6,710 nt of DNA from CAZFMJ01 sp964520045. Lineage in GTDB: Bacteria; Elusimicrobiota; Elusimicrobia; Elusimicrobiales; CAZFMJ01. Both the position numbers and the translations under genes were made by a program. The notes below the pieces were generated by a model. The model was not told where the DNA came from and ran no database searches. It worked only from the letters and a program-made list of their open reading frames with translations. Below are positions 1 through 5,669 of this stretch, piece after piece. Position 1 is the first letter of the stretch. Each line of letters starts with the position of its first letter. Where the stretch lies: contig CAZFMJ010000104.1 of the NCBI GenBank assembly GCA_964520045.1, positions 1 to 6,710 of the forward strand, written 5' to 3'.

Positions 1-4
1 AAAT

Positions 5-220
5 ATGGCACGAAAAACACCAAAGGACGCGTTAAAAGCTTGGATGGATTTGCCAGCTGATATCAAACAGAAAATCCTAGGCAATGTCTACTGCGTGCAA
101 TGTAGAGATATGATAACGATACGCGCAGATTACGGTGCAGAGCTAGACGGCAGGGGAGTCGTCCTGCGTGGTTTTTGTAGCGCCTGCGGCCATAAAGTCG
201 CCAGAGTTTTGGAGCACTGA
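5..220 (+). CDS. Small four-cysteine zinc-ribbon protein
   Basis: The 71-residue product has two CxxC pairs, C30-x2-C33 and C58-x2-C61, 24 residues apart. That layout suits a zinc ribbon binding one Zn(II). The N-terminal 25 residues are lysine-rich and amphipathic, and there is no signal peptide or membrane segment, so it is probably a cytoplasmic nucleic-acid or protein-binding factor. That role is inferred from the fold only. Only 4 bases precede the ATG, so its ribosome binding site and any earlier start lie outside the window. The TGA stop is followed at the very next base by a dinD-like fragment in the same frame, so the downstream flank of this gene is a rearrangement junction. I do not recognise a named family. 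Confidence 0.65.
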   Translation: MARKTPKDALKAWMDLPADIKQKILGNVYCVQCRDMITIRADYGAELDGRGVVLRGFCSACGHKVARVLEH

Positions 221-370
221 GTTATAGAAAAAGCAAATGCCTGCTATAACTCAAACCAGTTGATAGGCCATCATTTTGTTGAGGTCAACAAAACGATATC
301 AATGCCAAAAGGGGCAAGCCGGGAAATAGACGATATAATGCTTACCCGGTATGCCTGTTGCCTTACCTGA
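221..370 (+). pseudogene. Internal fragment of a second dinD-like gene
   Basis: Reading from 221 gives 49 codons that align with residues 46-95 of the intact DinD encoded at 5670-6539, with one codon missing near residue 51. Shared blocks include GHHFVEVNKTI and the ASREIDD / MLTRYAC stretch that is characteristic of DinD. At DNA level 266-298 is identical to 5853-5885, and 313-334 is another identical run. By hand count about 13 of 19 substitutions fall in third codon positions, so this sequence diverged mostly while still coding; it is not a fresh copy of the neighbour. The first 45 codons and the C-terminal two thirds are absent, and similarity starts exactly after the stop of the zinc-ribbon gene. 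It ends at a TGA (368-370) just after the LTRYACCLT segment. It has no start codon of its own and is surely non-functional as DinD. Confidence 0.9.
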
Positions 371-385
371 AAACAAGAATTAAAT

Positions 386-601
386 TTAAGTTTCTGAACG
401 AGCAAGGCCGGAATATTTATTTATGACATCGCGCAATTTATTGTAGGTTTCATTGGCGTGAGAGGAAATATGGATTAGATTTGTTTTGGCTCTGGTCATG
501 CCCACATAAATAAGCGAGGCATTTTCGCGTTCGTTTAAGCCGGACATCGGCAAATGATTCGATGCCGGTGAAATATACTTTTTCAAATTCATGGGGGACA
601 C
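386..601 (-). pseudogene. C-terminal remnant of a UvrD/PcrA-type helicase
   Basis: This frame begins at a GTG (601) and encodes 71 residues. Residues 24-45, around ERENASL-IYVGMTRAK-TNLIHI, match helicase motif VI of superfamily 1A (UvrD/PcrA/Rep), including the arginine finger R37 in the GMTRAK core. In that family motif VI lies close to the end of a protein of several hundred residues, and the normal stop-proximal tail is present here. Motifs I to V (Walker A, DExx and the rest) are absent: the frame runs into a stop at 623-625 and no upstream helicase sequence is visible on the minus strand. It is therefore an isolated 3' gene end, stranded by a deletion or insertion. Its stop lies only 15 bases from the end of the dinD fragment, in convergent orientation. 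It cannot have helicase activity. Confidence 0.72.
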
Positions 602-704
602 GGGACGCTGATGACTACATGACTAATCTGCGAACGGCGACGCAATTTTGTTTCATGATTCGCTGAATGGGGAAAATAGACGGCGGGATAGGGTGGTTTA
701 ATAG

Positions 705-833
705 AATCTTCCCGTAAAGCCGGATGAAGTCCCAGGGGAACCGATTAAAGGCGCGAAATACCGTTCCAAGGCCGAACGCCGCGGCCAGACAACATTTTTT
801 GAAGTTCCCGACGCCGAAGGAGTCGCAAAATGA
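705..833 (+). pseudogene. C-terminal tail of an unidentified gene upstream of the YhcG-like nuclease
   Basis: An open stretch without its own start follows an in-frame TAG at 702-704. It reads as a hydrophilic tail of 42 residues (core KYRSKAERRGQTTFFEVPD) and closes with TGA at 831-833. That stop overlaps the ATG of the nuclease gene in an ATGA arrangement, the usual sign of translational coupling in an operon. Codon choice (gcc, cgc, ggc) resembles the neighbouring genes. I do not recognise the family. In loci of this type the gene before a DUF1016 nuclease and a Res helicase is often a DNA methyltransferase, but that is context, not something the sequence shows. The 100 bases before it (602-704) show nothing I can assign. 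Confidence 0.4.
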
Positions 834-1903
834 AAGAGCATAAAAATAAGAAAGAGCATCCTTTGAGCGCTTCATCTCTGCCGGCTGAAAGGGACGTGTT
901 TAATACGCTGCTGGGCAGATTGCGCGGCATTATACAGCAGGCGCGCCGGCAGGCGTTGCGCGCTGTGGATATTGTGCAGGTGCGCACCTGATGGGAAATG
1001 GGGCGGCATATTGTAGAGTTTGAACAAGGAGGAGCAGACAGAGCCAAGTATGGAACACAACTTCTAGGCCGCCTTGCAGAACGCCTTACTATGGAATTCG
1101 GCAAGGGCTTTGATGAGCGAAATCTGCGCAATATGCGGGCTTTCTTTCAAACATTCCCAATTTGGAACGCACTGCGTTCCGAATTGAGCTGGACCCACTA
1201 CCGGCTATTGCTTCGCGTGGAAGATGAACATACCCGCCAGTGGTATATGAACGAGGCCGCCGATCAAAACTGGGGAAGCCGCGCCCTTGAGCGTCAGATC
1301 GGCACACTTTATTATGAACGGCTCCTTGCCAGCAAAGACCGCAAACCAGTACGCCGCGAGGCGAAATCTAAAATTGCCGAAACGGAGAAAACCCCGAGGG
1401 AATTTGTGCGTGACCCTGTGCTTTTGGAATTTCTTGGCCTGCCGGTTGCCGGAAAGCTTCTTGAATCCAACTTAGAGCAGGCTCTCATTGACAATCTTCA
1501 ACATTTCCTCCTTGAGCTTGGCAAAGGTTTTGCTTTTGTGGCCCGTCAGCAGAGACTTAGCACGGAAACCAAAGATTTTTACGTTGACCTTGTCTTTTAC
1601 AATTACCGGCTGAAATGTTTTGTATTATTTGACCTTAAAACGAAAGAATTGGCGCATCAGGACATAGGACAGATGGATATGTATGTCCGAATGTATGATG
1701 AACTTAAACGGGGCAAGGGGGACAATCCAACTGTCGGCATTATCCTGTGCGCTCAAAAAGACGCTTCCGTTGTGCGCTTTTCAATATTAAAAAAACATAA
1801 GCGGCTCTTTGCCACTAAATACAGGCTTGTTTTGCCGTCTGAAGCCGAGTTGCGCGCGGAATTGGAACGCGAACAAAAGCTGTTTCTGGAAGAAAAATTA
1901 TGA
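830..1903 (+). pseudogene. YhcG/DUF1016 family PD-(D/E)XK nuclease, interrupted by an in-frame TGA
   Basis: The frame spans 357 codons, about normal for the YhcG (DUF1016) family, and is intact except for TGA at codon 54 (989-991). The stop falls inside the conserved N-terminal signature VRT*WEMGRHIVEFEQGG, where the family has a residue before W-x-I/M-G-R. The N-terminal helical domain covers codons 15-190: ARRQALRAV, then RNLRNMRAFF, then the SELSWTHYRLLLRV helix. The C-terminal nuclease domain follows, with FVRDPVLLEFLGLP and the catalytic core D253, D268-L-K270 and Q281 (in GQM), counted from the ATG at 830. D-L-K in place of E-L-K is tolerated in the family. Both ends overlap neighbours as ATGA. 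Re-initiation at ATG 998 would give a 301-residue protein with the whole nuclease domain, but its Shine-Dalgarno sequence is poor. A sequencing error is possible; the truncated neighbour favours real decay. Confidence 0.88.
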
Positions 1904-2052
1904 ACCAACATGTAAATCAAATAGCAAGCCGGCTGAGCCTGCGCCCGCCGCAGAAGGAATCCCTGGAAATACTTGCGCGTCTGTGCGAACTGTCGCCGCT
2001 TGAAAAAGGTACAGACACCGCCAAGGTATTGGCCGAGGATATCCTGCAGTAG
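1900..2052 (+). pseudogene. N-terminal remnant of a type III Res-like DEAD-box restriction protein
   Basis: The ATG overlaps the nuclease stop (ATGA) and opens a 50-codon frame ending at TAG 2050-2052. Its beginning, MNQHVNQIASRLSLRPPQ followed by ESLEILARLCEL, is the characteristic start of the large DEAD/DEAH-box proteins annotated as type III restriction Res subunits, which run to several hundred residues or more. The similarity ends at about residue 46, before the Walker A segment, and no helicase or nuclease motif is found downstream. What remains is the 5' end of a gene whose body was deleted. The coupling to the YhcG-like nuclease shows that the two once formed one operon. An active product is not possible from this piece. 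Confidence 0.78.
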
Positions 2053-2064
2053 TAAGTAGCAATA

Positions 2065-2295
2065 ATGAATAAAACAGATTTTAAGGTTTCACTGAGAAAC
2101 GAAATTACCAAAAGACTGAAGGAAAATCAGAGATATTTCAGCAGAGAAGAACTGTGCAGTCTTATCTCTGAAAGCCGTTCTTTCATTTAAAATCAATTCG
2201 AGCCGCTTTTTACAAAAAAATGGCTGGGGTTGATTACCTTACTATGCGCCTTAAATGAGTCTTCCATACCATTTACCCAGCAAGAGCGTTATTGA
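2065..2295 (+). pseudogene. Possible degenerate reading frame of unknown family
   Basis: ATG 2065 opens 41 codons ending at TAA 2188-2190. The same frame then continues for 34 more protein-like codons (NQFEPLFTKKWLGLITLL and onward) to TGA 2293-2295. The first part is charged and helical (around NEITKRLKENQRYFSREEL). No Shine-Dalgarno sequence precedes the ATG. Two stops in about 77 codons is fewer than chance would usually give, but not by enough to prove a former gene. The second half coincides with an imperfect inverted repeat, which offers another explanation for this sequence. I recognise no family and assign no function. Confidence 0.22.
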
Positions 2296-2318
2296 GTCAG
2301 TAGGAAGCGGCCGGAATT
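2195..2318. repeat. Imperfect inverted repeat, about 124 bp end to end
   Basis: The arms 2195-2213 and 2300-2318 are reverse complements at 15 of 19 positions, with the common core gccgctt / aagcggc. Inside them a second pair (gctggggt at 2223-2230 and acccagc at 2275-2281) is also complementary with one bulged base. The nested arms could fold as a long interrupted hairpin in DNA or RNA. It could be a small non-autonomous element, a decayed insertion-sequence end pair, or chance. No transposase gene is present and I see no convincing target-site duplication outside the arms. Confidence 0.35.
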
Positions 2319-2355
2319 TAAAATATACATGGGGGCGCAATTAGGGTAAAACCGA

Positions 2356-2399
2356 TGGCACGATTATGGCACGATTATGGCACGATTATGACACGATTA
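2356..2399. repeat. 11-bp tandem repeat, four units
   Basis: The unit tggcacgatta occurs three times exactly (2356-2366, 2367-2377, 2378-2388) and a fourth time with one change (tgacacgatta, 2389-2399). Eleven is not a multiple of three, so successive units are read in different frames. From ATG 2355 the tract reads as MARLWHDYGTIMTRL within a 26-codon frame that stops soon afterwards. Gain or loss of a unit by slippage would shift any frame passing through it. No gene that clearly uses the tract is visible: the next frame, from ATG 2404, starts after it. Confidence 0.95.
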
Positions 2400-2403
2400 A
2401 AAA

Positions 2404-2730
2404 ATGCCTGCTGTATTTGCGCGTTTTGTCGATAATAAACCGGCAGCCTGCTTGCTCATAAAACTGGTTCGTAGGATTATCTACCGCTGTGGGGCGCCGA
2501 TGTCATACAGCGGATCGTCTCTTCTTCCGGAAGGCCATGCGGAAGCATTCTTTGGAAAACTAAGCGCACTAAAAAGTTCGGTGAAAGGTTCGGTGAAAGG
2601 TTCGGTGAAAGGTTCGGAGAAAAGTTCGGTGAAAATTATTCATGAGATTAATTTCGGTGAGATAATCAAAGCGAGAAAAGCTGAATGGGCGGGGGAATAT
2701 CATTACTGGCTGGACAAAGGATGGTCGTAA
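2404..2730 (+). pseudogene. Degenerate 108-codon frame with a GSVK repeat, possible remnant of an AlbA/Schlafen-type regulator
   Basis: The frame from ATG 2404 has no Shine-Dalgarno sequence, and its first 55 residues are not recognisable. Residues 58-77 are a repeat of the type GSVKGSVKGSEKSSVK followed by IIHEI. In the next frame the same DNA reads as FGERFGERFGE. Both styles occur in the low-complexity linker between the ATP-binding (AlbA_2/Schlafen) core and the C-terminal winged helix of a large family of bacterial regulators, and IIHEI would be the first helix of such a domain. The winged helix itself is missing; the frame ends instead in a YHYWLDKGWS tail. It looks like pieces of two genes joined. 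It stops 10 bases before the RhuM-Fic start, so if transcribed it would share a message with that gene. A real small protein is not excluded. Confidence 0.35.
2575..2634. repeat. 12-bp in-frame tandem repeat, five units
   Basis: Five consecutive 12-bp units fit the consensus (a/g)gttcggtgaaa: 2575-2586, 2587-2598, 2599-2610, 2611-2622 (cggaga variant) and 2623-2634. The two middle units at 2587-2610 are identical. The length is a multiple of three, so copy-number changes keep the reading frame and only lengthen or shorten a tetrapeptide repeat. The tract lies 107 bases upstream of the RhuM-Fic start. Confidence 0.95.
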
Positions 2731-2740
2731 AATAGAAAAT

Positions 2741-3751
2741 ATGAAAAACAATCATTTACAATCCGCCGGCGAACTAGTTATCTACCAAAGCAAAGACAGC
2801 CGTATTGTCTTGGAAGCAAGGCTAAACCAAGACACCATTTGGCTGACCCAATCGCAAATTGCCGCGCTTTTCGGCACGCAAAGACCTGCAATAACCAAAC
2901 ACCTGAACAATATTTTTGCGACCGGTGAACTCCACAAGAAATCAGTTAGTTCCATTTTGGAACCAACTGCCGCGGACGGCAAAATATATAAAACACTGTT
3001 TTATAATCTTGACGCTGTCATCTCTGTCGGATACAGAGTGAACTCAAGGCGCGCCACTCAATTCAGGATTTGGGCTACAAATATCCTTAAAAGCCATATA
3101 GTTAAGGGGTATACTTTAAATCAGAAAAGGATTGCGGAACTGCAACAAAAACAATTAAAAGAATTTGAAAATGCCGTATCACTTATAAAGAAAACCATAG
3201 AAACCAGGAGGCTCTCCTCAAGCGAAGAAAGCGGATTATTGAAAATAATCACGGAATACGCAAATACATGGCTTTTGCTTCAAAAATATGACGAAGGCAA
3301 TATAGGCATTCCGGCAAAAACCGGCAAAATTTCATACACACTGGACTATGATTTTGCGAATCAAGCTATTGCTGAATTAAAACACCAGCTTATGGCCGAA
3401 AACGAAGCTTCAGCTTTATTCGGGCGGGAGAGAGGCAAAAGTTTAGAATGTATCATGAAAAATCTTTATCAGACTTTCGACGGCAATGAAGTATATCAGA
3501 ACATTAATGAGAAGGCCGCCCATCTCCTTTATTTTATAATCAAAGACCATCCGTTCGCGGACGGCAATAAACGCATTGCTTCTTTTCTTTTTATACTTTT
3601 TCTGGCCCGGAATAAATATCTCTTAAAAAAGACGGGCGAGCGAAAAATTGATGACAATATGCTTGTAGCTTTGGCTCTTTTAATTGCCGAAAGCGACCCA
3701 AAACAAAAAGATGTAATGATAAAACTTGTTATAAATTTTTTAGCGGACTAA
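2741..3751 (+). CDS. RhuM family protein fused to a Fic/Doc domain
   Basis: The 336-residue product has two parts. Residues 11-135 are a RhuM-type (virulence RhuM) domain: ELVIYQSKDS, a WLTQSQIAALFGTQRPAITK helix-turn-helix-like stretch, then the LDAVISVGYRVNSRRATQFR signature typical of the family. A helical linker (130-185) leads to a Fic fold at about 200-336 with the active-site motif HPFADGNKR (H270-R278). Fic proteins transfer AMP or other phosphate-containing groups to target proteins. In Doc the motif also ends in NKR and the enzyme is a kinase of EF-Tu, so the substrate chemistry here cannot be read from the motif alone. No inhibitory (S/T)xxxE(G/N) helix is evident. The protein is full length for RhuM-Fic fusions, which are often found inside restriction-modification loci. 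The start is ATG 2741 with a poor ribosome site. No antitoxin gene is visible beside it. Confidence 0.92.
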   Translation: MKNNHLQSAGELVIYQSKDSRIVLEARLNQDTIWLTQSQIAALFGTQRPAITKHLNNIFATGELHKKSVSSILEPTAADGKIYKTLFYNLDAVISVGYRVNSRRATQFRIWATNILKSHIVKGYTLNQKRIAELQQKQLKEFENAVSLIKKTIETRRLSSSEESGLLKIITEYANTWLLLQKYDEGNIGIPAKTGKISYTLDYDFANQAIAELKHQLMAENEASALFGRERGKSLECIMKNLYQTFDGNEVYQNINEKAAHLLYFIIKDHPFADGNKRIASFLFILFLARNKYLLKKTGERKIDDNMLVALALLIAESDPKQKDVMIKLVINFLAD

Positions 3752-3809
3752 CATCCCGCCGGAAGCATGCAGAATCCCTTCCCACGGTACTAACGGTACT
3801 ATAGGAAAA

Positions 3810-3842
3810 ACTGTGGTGAAATCTGTGGAGAAAACTGTGGAG
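3810..3842. repeat. Second 12-bp-period repeat tract, preceded by a 9-bp duplication
   Basis: The units actgtggtgaaa (3810-3821), tctgtggagaaa (3822-3833) and a partial actgtggag (3834-3842) repeat with a 12-bp period and encode a TVVKSVEKTVE tetrapeptide-type repeat. The pattern n-n-tgtggnga-aa resembles the tract at 2575-2634 (ttcggtgaaa), though it is not a copy of it. Directly upstream acggtacta is duplicated exactly in tandem (3784-3792 and 3793-3801). Confidence 0.65.
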
Positions 3843-4067
3843 ATAATCCTTAAACTAATGAAAGCTAATCCGCAAATTACCCAGAAGCAAATTATGGGAA
3901 AAACAGACCTATTAAGCGAACCGGTCCTGATAAAGGCGGACATTGGGAACTGCTCTAAAATTTTAGGAGAGACACGAAGCCACAGCGTTTTAAGACATTT
4001 GCCGGACAGAGGCCGAAAAATAGTGTATGAGTGTTATTGCAAACATCGGCAAACGACTGCAGTTTAG
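3813..4067 (+). pseudogene. Winged-helix remnant, probably the C-terminus of an AlbA/Schlafen-type regulator
   Basis: A GTG at 3813 opens an 84-codon frame that is open without a start back to 3744. The 5' part encodes the repeat KSVEKTVE followed by IILKLMKANPQITQKQIMGKT. This matches the start of the C-terminal winged helix in AlbA_2/Schlafen-type ATP-binding regulators, where I-(T)-Q-K-x-(L/I)-A begins the helix-turn-helix. After about residue 33 the resemblance stops and the rest (around GETRSHSVLRHLPDRGRK) is unfamiliar, suggesting a frameshift or junction. The large ATP-binding part of such a protein (300 or more residues) is absent; in its place upstream lies the RhuM-Fic gene. It is probably non-functional. 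The same frame resumes after TAG 4065-4067 for 18 codons to TAA at 4122-4124, without anything I can name. Confidence 0.48.
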
Positions 4068-4155
4068 GGGGGAAATGACGTAGAGATAGAGCTGCCGGAT
4101 TCCAATACTGTGCGGCAACAATAAACAGCGCGGAAAAGGATATTTTGGATTTATT

Positions 4156-5598
4156 ATGAAAACTCTCAAAATGATCGAGCGGCTCATGTCATGGGCAATG
4201 CACGACTGCGTAATGAAGCTGGAATTTGAAGATGCCTTGGAAGAATTTTTTGCGTTCCATTCCAGGGACAAATTCAACGAGCATTCTGAAGTATACGGCC
4301 TGTTTTTTGAATGGTTTCTTTATGACCGCCCGACAACCCGGGAACTTATGACTCCCGCAGCCGTTTTTTATAAGCGGGAGGGCCGCAGATTTTCGGCAAA
4401 AGAGCGTGAACTGCTTTCTTTATTCCAGAAAACCGAGTTCGGCATTTTTGAGATACTGGCGGCTGACCCGGTAAAAGGCGAAATACGGCTGTATGATTTC
4501 GACCGAAGGAAGGAATGGCTCATTGCGGACATAAAAGGCAGCCGATCTGCCCATATAGGCGACATTTTATTTGCCCGAGTTATTCCGATTAAGGACAAAG
4601 CCCAGCTTACAGGGTGGGTAACGGGCTATCCCGCGGGCGAAAGCGGTTTATCCGCTAAATTAAGGGATATACGGATAAAAAATCCCAAAGCGGCTCCTTT
4701 GACTCCGCGTCAGGTACTGAGATTTTTTTGCCAGCCTGTGCGGTGGGAGGAAAAAGGCGCTTTCTTTTGCAAAACCAAACTGGCCGCCTTATGGCAGCGC
4801 TATCAGCCGAAGGAAATGACATTCGCGGAATTGGAAGACGCCATCGCAATGGGCGATTTTGACGGCCATATACGCGGAATGACTGCCCTGCAAAAGGCCA
4901 TGCCCGCAATTGAAGACGCTGACAATGCCGGCAAAATTGTTGCCGCATTGTGGAATCTAGAATCCGGCCGCAAAGCCGGCAGAAAACCGCCGATAGAAAT
5001 GGAAGCCGAAGCCCCAAGGGGACCCGTGGAACTGAAGTTCATCCGCAAGTTGACAGACACAAATATGGAAAGACTTTCCAGCAGCGGAAAAGTATTTACG
5101 CGGGAAGAAGTTAAAAATTGGCTGAATAACACAGAAAACGGCGAAAACGGGCGCAGTCCTTTTGACTTGATAGCGGAGGAAAGAAGGGCGGCGGGGCATC
5201 CGGAACCCGAAAATATTTTGTTTTCATTCAGCTGTGAAACAATGGAACGGGACGCTTCCGCTGTGAACAACGCCGCGCAATGGGCCAACCAAGCCCCGCA
5301 ATTGATGACGGATGGGAAATTTGACGAGGCCGCCCTGCTTCTTGAAAAAGCATGGCCTGAGCTTAAATTGATTGACAAGTCCGCTTTCAGGGTTATGGGC
5401 AACCTCGGCGTTTGCTACGCGTTTATGGGCATGCGCGATAAAGCATTGGACGCCCTGCGGACTGCACTTAAATATAATCCTGACTATATTCTGGCCCGCC
5501 AGCATTTGGCAAGTTTGGAGAGCATGAACGACAGACAATATAAAGAATTCATAAAAGCCGGCAACAAGCGGCTTAAACCAACGGAATGGAACCCGTGA
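4156..5598 (+). CDS. TPR protein with an N-terminal region resembling SEC-C-associated proteins
   Basis: This is an intact 480-residue soluble protein with no signal peptide or membrane segment. Residues 28-165 (EVYGLFFEWFLYDRPTTREL, then RRFSAKERELLSLFQKTEFGIFEI, then HIGDILFARVIPI) resemble the conserved FxEWFLxD ... SxxERxLLxxLxxSxxGxFEV ... GDxxxARxxP pattern of proteins that often carry a SEC-C zinc motif. No CxC...HC zinc motif is present here. The middle (170-375) is unfamiliar and charged. Residues 376-404 and 409-444 form two TPR-like repeats (MTDGKFDEAALLLEKAWPEL; LGVCYAFMGMRDKALDALRTALKYNPDY), so a protein-protein contact role is likely. The ATG at 4156 is the first in frame after a stop at 4081-4083, and a weak aaagga lies 15 bases upstream. 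It is followed by dinD 71 bases later on the same strand and may be co-transcribed. Function unknown. Confidence 0.85.
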   Translation: MKTLKMIERLMSWAMHDCVMKLEFEDALEEFFAFHSRDKFNEHSEVYGLFFEWFLYDRPTTRELMTPAAVFYKREGRRFSAKERELLSLFQKTEFGIFEILAADPVKGEIRLYDFDRRKEWLIADIKGSRSAHIGDILFARVIPIKDKAQLTGWVTGYPAGESGLSAKLRDIRIKNPKAAPLTPRQVLRFFCQPVRWEEKGAFFCKTKLAALWQRYQPKEMTFAELEDAIAMGDFDGHIRGMTALQKAMPAIEDADNAGKIVAALWNLESGRKAGRKPPIEMEAEAPRGPVELKFIRKLTDTNMERLSSSGKVFTREEVKNWLNNTENGENGRSPFDLIAEERRAAGHPEPENILFSFSCETMERDASAVNNAAQWANQAPQLMTDGKFDEAALLLEKAWPELKLIDKSAFRVMGNLGVCYAFMGMRDKALDALRTALKYNPDYILARQHLASLESMNDRQYKEFIKAGNKRLKPTEWNP

Positions 5599-5658
5599 TA
5601 TTAAAATTCGACTGGACAAAGGCTGGATGTAATGCCATGTCCTTTGGTATAGAATAAA
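5599..5658 (+). other. Spacer with a short LDKGWM tail, possible gene-end remnant
   Basis: The spacer contains an open stretch ending ...IRLDKGWM at TAA 5630-5632. The DNA 5612-5632 matches 2710-2730 (the WLDKGWS end upstream of the RhuM-Fic gene) at 18 of 21 positions, including the stop codon. Both intact accessory genes are thus preceded by the same kind of gene end. The remainder shows a TATAGAAT-like stretch at 5648-5655, too close to the dinD start to be a convincing promoter. I see no LexA-type operator. Confidence 0.4.
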
Positions 5659-5664
5659 CGGAGG
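5659..5664 (+). promoter_or_regulatory. Shine-Dalgarno sequence of dinD
   Basis: The sequence cggagg lies 5 bases upstream of the ATG at 5670. It is the strongest ribosome binding site seen on the plus strand and supports this start for dinD. Confidence 0.8.
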
Positions 5665-5669
5665 CCGTT

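Noticed and set aside
602..704. Coding sequence or RNA between the helicase remnant and the decayed operon
   Set aside because: The short frames have no recognisable motif, and I see no tRNA or terminator shape.
989..991. TGA read as selenocysteine, or a TGA-recoding host
   Set aside because: TGA ends other genes here (218-220, 5596-5598). No selenoprotein is known in the DUF1016 family to my knowledge, and I see no clear hairpin just downstream. A plain nonsense change is simpler.
615..1307. Minus-strand open frames across the YhcG-like gene
   Set aside because: They lack Shine-Dalgarno sequences and recognisable motifs, and lie opposite a strong plus-strand family match, so they are shadows.
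2356..2634. CRISPR array
   Set aside because: The repeats are 11 and 12 bp, directly tandem without spacers, and lie in coding-like sequence. No cas gene is present.
4068..4155. Further gene between the winged-helix remnant and the TPR gene
   Set aside because: Only an 18-codon continuation after a stop is open and I recognise nothing in it.
4803..5619. Long minus-strand frames opposite the TPR gene (up to 199 codons)
   Set aside because: They are serine- and proline-rich antisense translations of a continuous 480-codon plus-strand gene and have no start signal of their own.
5599..5669. LexA operator or sigma-70 promoter for dinD
   Set aside because: No CTG-N10-CAG or GAAC-N4-GTTC palindrome is present. 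The TATAGAAT stretch at 5648-5655 would start transcription within the ribosome binding site, and no -35 hexamer is correctly spaced.
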